From assembly GCA_003153055.1 (NCBI GenBank), contig PMBV01000288.1:1-30949 (forward strand): a stretch of 30,949 nucleotides of DNA. Direction: 5' to 3'. This DNA comes from Myxococcales bacterium (GTDB lineage Bacteria; Myxococcota; Myxococcia; Myxococcales; Myxococcaceae). How positions within the stretch are numbered: the first letter of the stretch is position 1; each line of letters begins with the position of its first letter. Below the pieces are notes generated by a model. The model made no database searches. It saw only the letters and a program-made list of their open reading frames with translations, and was not told the DNA's origin. Positions 1 to 6,855 of the stretch are shown one piece after another. Both the position numbers and the translations under genes were made by a program.

Positions 1-358
1 GGCGCTCTTCCGCTTCATCGACGACGCCAACGTCCCCATCGACAACTCGGCCACCGAGCGCGAGTTCCAGAATGTCGCCAAGCTTCGGCTCAACGTGCTC
101 TTCGCTGGCAGCACCGAAGGCGCACACCGCGCCTGCGTTTTGCTCGGCATCGTCGCGACCTGTCGCACCGTCGGCGTGCCCGTCCAGGCATACCTCTCCT
201 GGGCCTTCGAGCGCCTCGGGACTCACCGTGACGTCTTCGCCCTGCCGCTCGAGGCGATGACTCCCGCCGCCTTCAAGAAGACCCTGGGCTGACACGCCGG
301 TGCACCCAGAGAATCACGCGGCGTTGAGGCCTTCACCCCGGCGTCGCTGATCGCTCAC
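1..358 (+). mobile_element. Right end of an IS66-family insertion sequence (partial)
   Basis: The window opens inside an IS66-type transposase gene; the rest of the element lies upstream. After the transposase stop there are about 66 noncoding bases up to a possible element end near 358. Read inward from that point, the sequence begins GTGAGCGATCAGCGACGCCG. IS66 elements usually have terminal inverted repeats starting GTAAG or similar, so this is a plausible right terminus. The left terminus and target duplication are not in view, so the boundary is a guess. Confidence 0.4.
2..292 (+). CDS. IS66 family transposase, C-terminal fragment (cut by window edge)
   Basis: This is the last 96 residues of a DDE transposase. 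The frame is open from base 2 and stops with TGA at 290-292. The stretch IDNSATEREFQNVAKLRLN followed by LFAGSTEGAHRACVLL matches the IS66 block containing the third catalytic acidic residue (usually IDNNxxERxLRPxxxxRKNWLFAGS). The tail QAYLSWAFERLG matches the usual IS66 C-terminal helix, and the end has the normal length. The 5' part is outside the window, so it cannot be said whether the transposase is intact. An accessory TnpB or TnpC gene would also lie upstream. Its position beside a gene of different composition suggests it helped bring in or rearrange this segment. Confidence 0.88.
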   Translation, partial: ALFRFIDDANVPIDNSATEREFQNVAKLRLNVLFAGSTEGAHRACVLLGIVATCRTVGVPVQAYLSWAFERLGTHRDVFALPLEAMTPAAFKKTLG

Positions 359-474
359 TTTGCGGATCGAGGCTGCATTTCAGGGCGTACGTCTGGTAGG
401 ATTCGTCGCTTCGGGCGTCGGCTTGGTGTTGGAGGGCACGGGGAGTGCGCTGTACGAATCCAGGTGAATCGAAC

Positions 475-1878
475 ATGTTAAGTACTACCCGTCATGCGAT
501 CTGTGTTGGACTCCTAGCGGTGTTTGGCGGAGCCTGCCTCGACCCACTTTTCGAGGGCGGTACCAACATACTCGACGGCGGTACCAACATACTCGAGAGC
601 ACGGTACCTCTCGAGTCCCCAAGGGCGCCAGCCTTGTGCGGCCGTCTGGGGGTGGGTGAGGGCCTTCTGGTTCACCAGAGTCTCTCGTCGTGCGACGGGC
701 GCTTTTCACTCGAGATGCGAGACAACGGAAACCTCGCCCTTTGCGCGAGTGATGGAGGTTGCCTCTGGGGGTCCCAGACGGGTTCGAGCGATACAAGCAA
801 CGGCCAATTCGCCGCCATCATGCCAGGAGACGGGAACTTCGTTGTCTACGAGCTATCGACATATCTCGGGATATTGAGAGGACGCCCGAAATGGGCCACG
901 GCCACGAATGGTCATCCCGAGGCACGCCTGGAGCTCCAAAACGACGGAAACGTGGTCGTCTCCGATATTTCGCACATTCCACTTTGGGCAAGCGACCTCG
1001 CTCGAATGGGGAAGGGTCCTTCGAACACCCCCTTCATACCGAGTGTCCTCTGGCATAACGGAATCACCGGGTCCAACGAGGTCTGGTATCTGCGTGACGG
1101 GAAACGAATTGGCTTGGCTCGCTTCGATACCCCATTCAGCGTCATCGACGGTACGGGGTGGACCCCGGTTGGAATCAATGACTTCGATGGAGACGGTTTC
1201 TCTGATGATATCATCTGGCACAACGGCTTGAATGGTGTGACGCGGGTTTTGTATATGAACGCCGCGACAAGTAGCTCCGCCGAGGACTTCAGCCCCTCGC
1301 TGAATGTTACCGACGACACTGGCTGGCGTGTGGTCGGAACGAATGACTTCGACCAGGATGGCCAGGCCGATATCCTCTGGCACAATGGACGGACTGGCGC
1401 CACGCAGCTCTGGCGCATGAAAGGGATAGAACGAGACAAATTCGTCAACTTCGACTCAAGCCTGGACGTCTTCGACGATTCGGGTTGGAGGGTGGTGGGG
1501 ACCAACGATTTCAATCATGACGGCAGGCCCGATATCCTCTGGCACAATGGGCTGAGTGGCGCCTTACAGGTCTGGTACATGGAGCCGCTGACGCCGACGA
1601 CAATGGAGACGCAGTTGCTGAATCGCGAGAAAGCCGGAAGCTTCGATTCCTCACTCAACGTTCCCGATAGCTCGGGTTGGGCGATCGTCGAAACGGATGA
1701 CTTCAATCAGGATGGCAACCCCGATATCCTCTGGCACAATGGCGCGAGCGGGCAGTTGCGACTTTGGTATTTGGATTGGGACCCAGTCCTGAAACGCGTA
1801 CGTTTTGTTGGCTCTGCTGATTTCGACTCGGCACTCAGTCTCGCTGATAGTACGGGCTGGAGGATCGTCGGGCGCTGA
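475..1878 (+). CDS. Secreted lipoprotein with bulb-lectin-like domain and five FG-GAP/VCBS-like repeats
   Basis: The predicted product is a 467-residue surface lipoprotein. I chose ATG 475 because it gives a short hydrophobic signal with a lipobox (FGGAC, Cys21) and follows an AGGTGA sequence; an in-frame start at 445 would add ten polar residues. Residues 61-183 resemble a bulb-type mannose-binding lectin domain, with repeated elements such as MRDNGNLALC, MPGDGNFVVY and LQNDGNVVVS. From residue 191 to the end there are five repeats of about 50-64 residues, each with LWHNG, a TGW segment and NDFDxDGxxDI. The last carries Asp-rich putative calcium loops of the FG-GAP/VCBS type. The final repeat stops just before its own NDFD loop, as expected if the array closes as a propeller. 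Base composition is visibly less GC-rich than the neighbours and the gene lies next to an IS66 end, so recent acquisition is likely. The ligand is unknown. Confidence 0.75.
   Translation: MLSTTRHAICVGLLAVFGGACLDPLFEGGTNILDGGTNILESTVPLESPRAPALCGRLGVGEGLLVHQSLSSCDGRFSLEMRDNGNLALCASDGGCLWGSQTGSSDTSNGQFAAIMPGDGNFVVYELSTYLGILRGRPKWATATNGHPEARLELQNDGNVVVSDISHIPLWASDLARMGKGPSNTPFIPSVLWHNGITGSNEVWYLRDGKRIGLARFDTPFSVIDGTGWTPVGINDFDGDGFSDDIIWHNGLNGVTRVLYMNAATSSSAEDFSPSLNVTDDTGWRVVGTNDFDQDGQADILWHNGRTGATQLWRMKGIERDKFVNFDSSLDVFDDSGWRVVGTNDFNHDGRPDILWHNGLSGALQVWYMEPLTPTTMETQLLNREKAGSFDSSLNVPDSSGWAIVETDDFNQDGNPDILWHNGASGQLRLWYLDWDPVLKRVRFVGSADFDSALSLADSTGWRIVGR
556..597 (+). repeat. Perfect-but-one tandem duplication of 21 bases
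   Basis: Two adjacent 21-base units (556-576 and 577-597) differ only in the last base and encode GGTNILD then GGTNILE. They lie just after the lipidated cysteine of the lectin/FG-GAP lipoprotein, where a flexible linker would be. The near identity indicates a recent in-frame slippage or duplication. Confidence 0.9.
1045..1875 (+). repeat. Five in-frame WHNG/NDFxxDG coding repeats
   Basis: Five successive units start at about VLWHNG, IIWHNG and three ILWHNG. Their spacing is about 54 codons except for the fourth, which is longer (about 64) because of an insertion. At DNA level the 20-mer gatatcctctggcacaatgg occurs exactly three times, at 1369-1388, 1531-1550 and 1723-1742. Such identity beyond the protein motif suggests recent expansion or recombination between units. 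Confidence 0.85.
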
Positions 1879-1920
1879 GGTCCCTCCGCCGCGGCTTGAG
1901 TTGTCTTCGACCGCCAACCA

Positions 1921-4122
1921 TCACTTCGCGACTGGCGCGGGAGCAGGCGGAACCGCGGGTGGTGCCGCCGGCGCGAACCTTCCGAGCACCGAGGTACTTC
2001 GGGCCACCTGCGGCAAGAGCCCATCGAGGCGCCCGAGGTAATACCCCACCGCCGCGCTGAGGATGACAGCGAAGAAGACGTAGAGACCCCAGGGCCGCTG
2101 CGCCTCCTCGTACGGGTCGCGCGTGTCCACCCGGCTGCCCGCGGGCTTCACCGCCACCTTCGTCAACGACGCCCCAAACGGCACATTGAGCAGCGCGTTG
2201 GCGTTCACCGCCCACCCGTTGGCGTCGAGCAGCGGGCCGACGTTCCGTCCTCTCAGCTTGAGCAAGGCGATGAGCATCGACGGTCCAGAGATGAGCAACA
2301 CCAAGCCCACAAGGCCCACTGGCATCCACAGCCCCAGCCCGAAGAAGGCCTGGAGCAGCGCCCCGAACGCAGCGGTGATGCCACCCACGGCCACTCCGAG
2401 GGCCGCCACCACTCCAACGTCGAAGCGCTTGGGAGGCTCGGGTGGCTTTCCCTCCACAGCCATGCCCACATGAGTCGCGCCGGTCGCGAGCAGCTCACCG
2501 GACTGCTTGTCGGCATCGGCCGCGCGCTTGCCGACCTGCTCCTCGATGAAGCGAATGAGCTTCTTGTACGGCGACCAGAACGCCTGCCGAATGCTGATGG
2601 GGTGGTCGACAATCTTCGTGATGGTCGCATCCCAATCTTTCCCATCGCGGTCGACGAAGACGCCGTTGCGCCCCACCATCAGGTTGTCCGAGTCGCCGGC
2701 GGTGAACGCAGCGGCGATGGTCAGCTTCTCCCCCGAGGCCGGCCGGACGCAATCACAGTACGCCAGGAACACCCGGGCCAAAGGAGCCATGGTGGCGTGT
2801 CGAGCAGCGTCTTCGACCCTGAGGCACAGCTCGCACGTGCGTTGGTCGAGGTAGAGCGTCCCCACCTGGAAGATGGCGGGCGACTTCCGGCCGTAGAATT
2901 CCCGGAAGGACACGAAGTTGATGGCCAGGCGGTGGAGGTCGCGAACGCAGCGAACGAGCTTCTCCACCAAGACCATCGACGTCGCGGTGACCTCCTGCTC
3001 CTTCTCCTGGGCGAGGAGCGCATCGATGGGAGCGCGGGCACCGTCGGCCGCGAGCACGAGGATACGCGCCGACCCCAGCTGCTCCACCGGGCTCGTGGCC
3101 TTCTTCGCCAGCCAGCCCTCGTAGGCCTTGAAGTGCTCCGTCAAGGTGGCCCACTGCGCCTCCGAGAGGACCGCCACGTCGCCCAGCACCGGCCGCACCG
3201 CCCGAGCCCTGAAGTCGGCCATCGCCTTCACCCACGCGGGGTTCATACCCTTGTCGAGCGGCAGTTGGCCCATGGGCTCCACCTTCGCGAGGGGGAAGCC
3301 CCTGAGCTCCTCGGCCGAGGCGCTGAGGTCCTTCGCTCCCAGGGCGGCGTACTCCTTCTCGTCACGGTTGAGCGAGGCCGTGGACCTCGCGTCGAAGGCC
3401 GCCAGCCGGCAACGGGTGAAGTAGTCGTCGACCTTCGCTCGCACGGCCGAAAGCGCGTCGTAGGCCGCGGCCGTGTCGGCCTTGAGGGGCAACACTCCGT
3501 CGCTCTGTGCGAATGCGAGCCACCGCGAATGGGCTTGGACGGCATCGAAGAAGGCCGTCGCCTTCTCGGCGCTGACGCCTGGCTTGCCGCCGCGGTCGAG
3601 CGCGGGGCCGACGGTCGAGATGACATCGCCGAGGAGCGCGCGGGTGGCCTCGTCCTTCGTCGAGTCGAGTGTCACCACGCCGTCACCGTTGAAGGGCAGC
3701 GCGTCGAAGGCCTTGGCGGCAGCCTGAGTGTCGGCCACAGAGATGGCCGAGGCGCTGTCTTTCCCCAGTGAGCGAAGCATGGCCGTGGCTGCCTGGAGAA
3801 TGCGACGGCCCTCCTCGTCGGCGTCGTTGATGTTCGAGAGGGGCAACTCCGCGGGCCCCTGGAGGAGCACGTCAGGGCGCTTCAGCAGCGTGCCGACCCA
3901 GCTCGCCGCGGCGCTGAGCTCGAGGGCGCGAATTCGCCCGTCTTTGTCGGTGTCGATGAGCTCGAGCGTGCGGGCGTCGAAGGCGAGGCCCTTCGTCGGG
4001 CACGCGAGGGCGACCCACAGTTTGTAGTCTAGCTTGTCGAGGTTGACGAGGTCGGCTCCGGTGGCGAAGTGCACCTGGTCGAAGCCACCGGCCCTGAAGA
4101 ACTGGAACGGTCTGTCGGACAT
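1921..4122 (-). CDS. EF-hand-containing membrane-anchored protein of unknown function
   Basis: The product is 733 residues from the ATG at 4122 (MSDRPFQFFRAGG). The frame stays open further upstream to 4206, but that extension is hydrophobic and less protein-like. Residues 57-68 (DTDKDGRIRALE) form a textbook EF-hand calcium loop with acidic residues at positions 1, 3, 5 and 12. A second, imperfect NGDGVVT loop lies about 120 residues later. The middle is a long, mostly helical region with no family I recognise. Hydrophobic segments at about 569-622 and 678-700 should be membrane spanning, and the tail is a Pro/Ala-rich low-complexity segment. Most of the protein therefore precedes the membrane region and no signal peptide is evident. 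It converges on the FG-GAP lipoprotein gene 42 bases away and diverges from modD. A TTGACA box on this strand at 4182-4187 lacks a convincing -10. Confidence 0.7.
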   Translation of the reverse strand: MSDRPFQFFRAGGFDQVHFATGADLVNLDKLDYKLWVALACPTKGLAFDARTLELIDTDKDGRIRALELSAAASWVGTLLKRPDVLLQGPAELPLSNINDADEEGRRILQAATAMLRSLGKDSASAISVADTQAAAKAFDALPFNGDGVVTLDSTKDEATRALLGDVISTVGPALDRGGKPGVSAEKATAFFDAVQAHSRWLAFAQSDGVLPLKADTAAAYDALSAVRAKVDDYFTRCRLAAFDARSTASLNRDEKEYAALGAKDLSASAEELRGFPLAKVEPMGQLPLDKGMNPAWVKAMADFRARAVRPVLGDVAVLSEAQWATLTEHFKAYEGWLAKKATSPVEQLGSARILVLAADGARAPIDALLAQEKEQEVTATSMVLVEKLVRCVRDLHRLAINFVSFREFYGRKSPAIFQVGTLYLDQRTCELCLRVEDAARHATMAPLARVFLAYCDCVRPASGEKLTIAAAFTAGDSDNLMVGRNGVFVDRDGKDWDATITKIVDHPISIRQAFWSPYKKLIRFIEEQVGKRAADADKQSGELLATGATHVGMAVEGKPPEPPKRFDVGVVAALGVAVGGITAAFGALLQAFFGLGLWMPVGLVGLVLLISGPSMLIALLKLRGRNVGPLLDANGWAVNANALLNVPFGASLTKVAVKPAGSRVDTRDPYEEAQRPWGLYVFFAVILSAAVGYYLGRLDGLLPQVARSTSVLGRFAPAAPPAVPPAPAPVAK

Positions 4123-4235
4123 GATGAGGACCCCCGAGTGCGCAGCGGAAAGCACGCCCAAGACGGAAGCGTACAGCACACTGTCAACGGGGTGTGCCCA
4201 ACGCAAGCGACACTCGCGGGCTATGGTGGCGTCAC

Positions 4236-5078
4236 ATGAGCGGCCTCTTCGACTCCACCCTCGGCGCCCTGCTGACCGATGACGTCCCCTTGGGAGACCT
4301 CACCACTGATAGCCTCGGCATCGGCCAGAGGCCCGCGGCACTGACGTTCTTCGCCCGCGAGGAGATGACGGTCTGTGGCAGCGAAGAGGCCGTGCGCCTG
4401 TTCGAGCTCGCCAACGCCACGGCCCGCCTCCACGTCGCCTCGGGAGCGGCGTGCGCGGCGGGCGGTTGCCTGCTCGAGGCCGAGGGCTCCACCCAGGCAC
4501 TTCACCGCGCCTGGAAGACCGCCCAGACGCTCATGGAGTGGGCGAGCGGCCTGGCCACCGCGACCCGCGTCATCGTCAATGCGGCCAATGGCGTGCCCGT
4601 CGCCTGTACGCGCAAGCACCCGCCGGGAACCAAGGCGCTGGCGGTGAAGGCGATCCGCGCCGGCGGCGGGGTGATGCACCGGCTCGGGCTGTCGGAGACC
4701 TTGCTGGTCTTCGCCGAGCACCGGCTCTTCCTCGACGAGCCCCCGGAGGCCACTGTCGCGCGGCTCAAACGGGCCCAGCCGGAGAAGAAGGTCGTCGTGG
4801 AGGTCTCCGCCGTCGACGAAGCGCTCCGCTGGGCCAAGGCCGGCGCCGACGTGCTCCAGCTCGAGCGCTTCTCTCCCCAGATGGTCGCCGAGTGCCGCGC
4901 GTCGTTCGGCTCGGGCCCGCGGCCTCTCCTCGCCGCCGCCGGAGGTGTAAAGGCAGACAACGCCGCCCGCTACGCCGAGGCCGGAGCGGACTTCCTGGTG
5001 ACGTCGGCGCCCTACACCGCCGCGCCCAGGGACGTGAAGGTCGTCTTTCGAGTGCGCTCTGGCCCAGATGGAACGTGA
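4236..5078 (+). CDS. modD: ModD-like protein (nicotinate-nucleotide pyrophosphorylase superfamily)
   Basis: The product is 280 residues from ATG 4236; an in-frame ATG at 4194 is less likely because alignable sequence begins at LLTDDVPLGDLTT. The whole length follows the quinolinate phosphoribosyltransferase fold: an N-terminal DVPxGDLTT segment, EEMTVCGSEEA, the central AWKTAQTLMEWASGLATAT, a phosphate-binding CTRKHPPGTK (R126, K127), HRLGLSETLLVFAEHR, and a C-terminal AAGGVKADNAARYAEAGAD phosphate loop. The wording GDLTTDSLGIG and LGLSETLLVFAEHR fits ModD proteins better than NadC. ModD is named for association with molybdate transport operons in some bacteria and its reaction is not firmly established. 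No modABC, nadA or nadB gene lies nearby. An alternative reading is a second NadC paralogue. It is followed 50 bases later by a co-directional hydrolase gene. Confidence 0.8.
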   Translation: MSGLFDSTLGALLTDDVPLGDLTTDSLGIGQRPAALTFFAREEMTVCGSEEAVRLFELANATARLHVASGAACAAGGCLLEAEGSTQALHRAWKTAQTLMEWASGLATATRVIVNAANGVPVACTRKHPPGTKALAVKAIRAGGGVMHRLGLSETLLVFAEHRLFLDEPPEATVARLKRAQPEKKVVVEVSAVDEALRWAKAGADVLQLERFSPQMVAECRASFGSGPRPLLAAAGGVKADNAARYAEAGADFLVTSAPYTAAPRDVKVVFRVRSGPDGT

Positions 5079-5128
5079 CGAGTGGCACCTGGCACCGGCT
5101 GGGCCGCTCTCGTAGGTCATACCCTCCA

Positions 5129-6232
5129 ATGGATCCCACCGTGAAGAAACTCCTGCTCGTAGCCGTCACCGCGGCGTTGCTCCTCGGGCCTCGACCGGCG
5201 CGCGCCTGCACCACCTTCATGCTCGAGCGCGGTGGGCAGCACTTCGTCGGCAAGAGCTACGACTGGGACAAGGGCCAAGGGTTGGTCGTCATCAACAAGG
5301 CCGGAGTGGGCAAGCGAGCGCTCTCGCTGAGCACTACCGACACTCCGGCGACGTGGGTGTCGCGCCATGCGAGCGTGACGTTCAATCAATTCGGTCGCGA
5401 GCTGCCCAACGGAGGCATGAACGACGCGGGGCTCGTCGTCGAAGTGATGTGGCTCGACACCTCGGTCTTCCCTGCACCCGACGCGCGCCTAGCCGTCAAC
5501 GAGCTGCAATTCGTCCAGTGGCTCCTCGATGAGTTCTCCAGCGTCGGAGAGGTGGTACAGCACGCGGGAGACGTGCGGGTGTCGCTCATTCAAGGCAAGG
5601 TCCACTCCCTCGCCTGCGACACTTCGGGGGCCTGCGCTGCCCTGGAGTTCCTCGACGGCGCACTCAAGGTGACTTCGGGGCCGACGCTCGAGGTCAAGGT
5701 GCTCACCAACACCAGCTACGTCGAGGCCTTGCAGAGCCTCCACCAGCACGCGGGCTTCGGCGGCAAGAAGGCGCTGCCCAAAGGGGCGAGCTCGATGGCC
5801 AGGTTCGCGCGCGCTGCCTCGCTCGTGAGGGCCCGGGCCAAGGCCGAACCAATCGAGGAGTCCTTCCGAATCCTCGACGCTGTCGCGAACGACTCGCCGG
5901 CGACGCAGTGGCGCATCGTCTACGCGCCCGAGCAGCGGAAGGTCTGGTTCCGTACCCACGCCAGCGCGAAGGTCAAGTCCGTCGACCTCACGAAGTTCGA
6001 CGCCAGCTGCGGGTCAGCGGTGCGGGTGCTCGACATCGACAGCCCCCTCCCTGGCGAGTCGAGCGACCGATTCGAAGACTACACCGACGCGGCGAACCTG
6101 CGACTCGTCAAGCTCGGGCTCGCTCCGTTCCTCGACCAGCTCCCACCCGGCACCGACGTGAAGCTTGCGGGCTACCCGAGCCGTCTGCCGTGCACGACGG
6201 TGCCCGCGACGGGCTCGAAGTCAGCGCGGTGA
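5129..6232 (+). CDS. Secreted choloylglycine hydrolase/penicillin acylase-type (linear amide C-N) hydrolase
   Basis: The product is 367 residues from ATG 5129. Residues 1-26 form a Sec signal peptide (KKLLLVAVTAALLLG then ARA), and predicted cleavage exposes Cys27 (CTTFML) as the N-terminal nucleophile of an Ntn hydrolase of the C59/choloylglycine family. Other family landmarks follow: SYDWD, with the Asp expected near the active site; NGGMNDAGLVVEVMWL; NTSYVEAL, with the usual conserved Asn; and WRIVYAPEQRKVWFRT, carrying the conserved Arg. Family members cleave amides such as conjugated bile acids, penicillin V or acyl-homoserine lactones; the substrate here cannot be told from sequence. 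It should act in the periplasm or outside the cell. It lies 50 bases after modD on the same strand and may be cotranscribed with it. Confidence 0.87.
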   Translation: MDPTVKKLLLVAVTAALLLGPRPARACTTFMLERGGQHFVGKSYDWDKGQGLVVINKAGVGKRALSLSTTDTPATWVSRHASVTFNQFGRELPNGGMNDAGLVVEVMWLDTSVFPAPDARLAVNELQFVQWLLDEFSSVGEVVQHAGDVRVSLIQGKVHSLACDTSGACAALEFLDGALKVTSGPTLEVKVLTNTSYVEALQSLHQHAGFGGKKALPKGASSMARFARAASLVRARAKAEPIEESFRILDAVANDSPATQWRIVYAPEQRKVWFRTHASAKVKSVDLTKFDASCGSAVRVLDIDSPLPGESSDRFEDYTDAANLRLVKLGLAPFLDQLPPGTDVKLAGYPSRLPCTTVPATGSKSAR

Positions 6233-6855
6233 CACGCGACCGACTCAGGGCCATCCCTGTGGTCGGTGCCGCTGTCAGCGCTGAGCCGGCCTCGTGCTCC
6301 TTTCCGGCCGTCCCCCGGATGAGCGATGCCGCCTCGTGACGGGCCACGAGAGGTCGCTGGAGGCCTGGGTCTCCGAGCGCGTCATCACGGTGTACAAATC
6401 TGTACTCCGTGATGACAGGGCTGGGGAGTGACCAGGCCCCGAGGTCGATGAATGGGTTCAGAGATCCCAGTGCGGGAGGCGCAGGACCGGATGATGCTCC
6501 TTCGAGCGCCGGAGCTGGCGCGACCTGCTCCTCGCTGCGCCTCTGCGCGGATCGGGTAGCCAAGAGGAGTCGCCCTCCTCCAGCTCTGACAGAACCAGTC
6601 GCGGTCCATCCGCAGCCATGTCGGCGCCAGTTGGAGCTGCGCGCCGCGGCCCATCCAACGCCTTCTCGACGACGCCCTCACGGCTGCCCGTCGGGCCGAG
6701 GAGCTGCCGGTACTCGACCCGGAGGCCGGTACACCCTACGACGGCCCCTCCTTCAGGCGCCTGCCCGAGGATCACGAGGCCACCCGAGACTCATCCACGA
6801 CCCGGAATGGGGGGCGCCCAGACACTCGCTCGGTTTCCCAACACGTGAGGAGCCC
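6233..6855. other. 623-base gene-poor stretch with a palindrome and possible decayed coding sequence
   Basis: No convincing gene was found between the amide hydrolase and nagZ. Plus-strand stretches have coding-like composition (for example IQRLLDDALTAARRAEELPV around 6640-6700) but are broken upstream by stops near 6560 and 6590. On the minus strand a 105-codon frame at 6458-6775 starts only with GTG, has no good ribosome site, and matches nothing I know. A decayed gene is possible. The clearest structure is the inverted repeat at 6381-6416. Confidence 0.5.
6381..6416. promoter_or_regulatory. 36-base near-perfect palindrome, operator-like or bidirectional hairpin
   Basis: The left arm GTCATCACGGTGTACA (6381-6396) and right arm TGTACTCCGTGATGAC (6401-6416) are complementary at 15 of 16 positions around the 4-base spacer AATC. 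It sits in noncoding DNA between two convergent genes (the amide hydrolase and nagZ). It could fold as a transcript hairpin able to act in both directions. There is no U-tract on either side, so it is not a standard intrinsic terminator. A dimeric regulator site is the alternative. Confidence 0.6.

Noticed and set aside
2470..3771. Long open frame opposite the EF-hand gene (433 codons)
   Set aside because: Arg/His/Gly-rich composition with no motif; a shadow of the GC-rich minus-strand gene.
4182..4187. Perfect TTGACA on the minus strand upstream of the EF-hand gene
   Set aside because: The hexamer at 17-base spacing is GTCTTG and neighbouring spacings are no better, so a promoter call is not supported.
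4451..5128. In-frame upstream extension of the amide hydrolase reading frame
   Set aside because: It overlaps modD in another frame and would bury the signal peptide; the protein clearly starts at ATG 5129.
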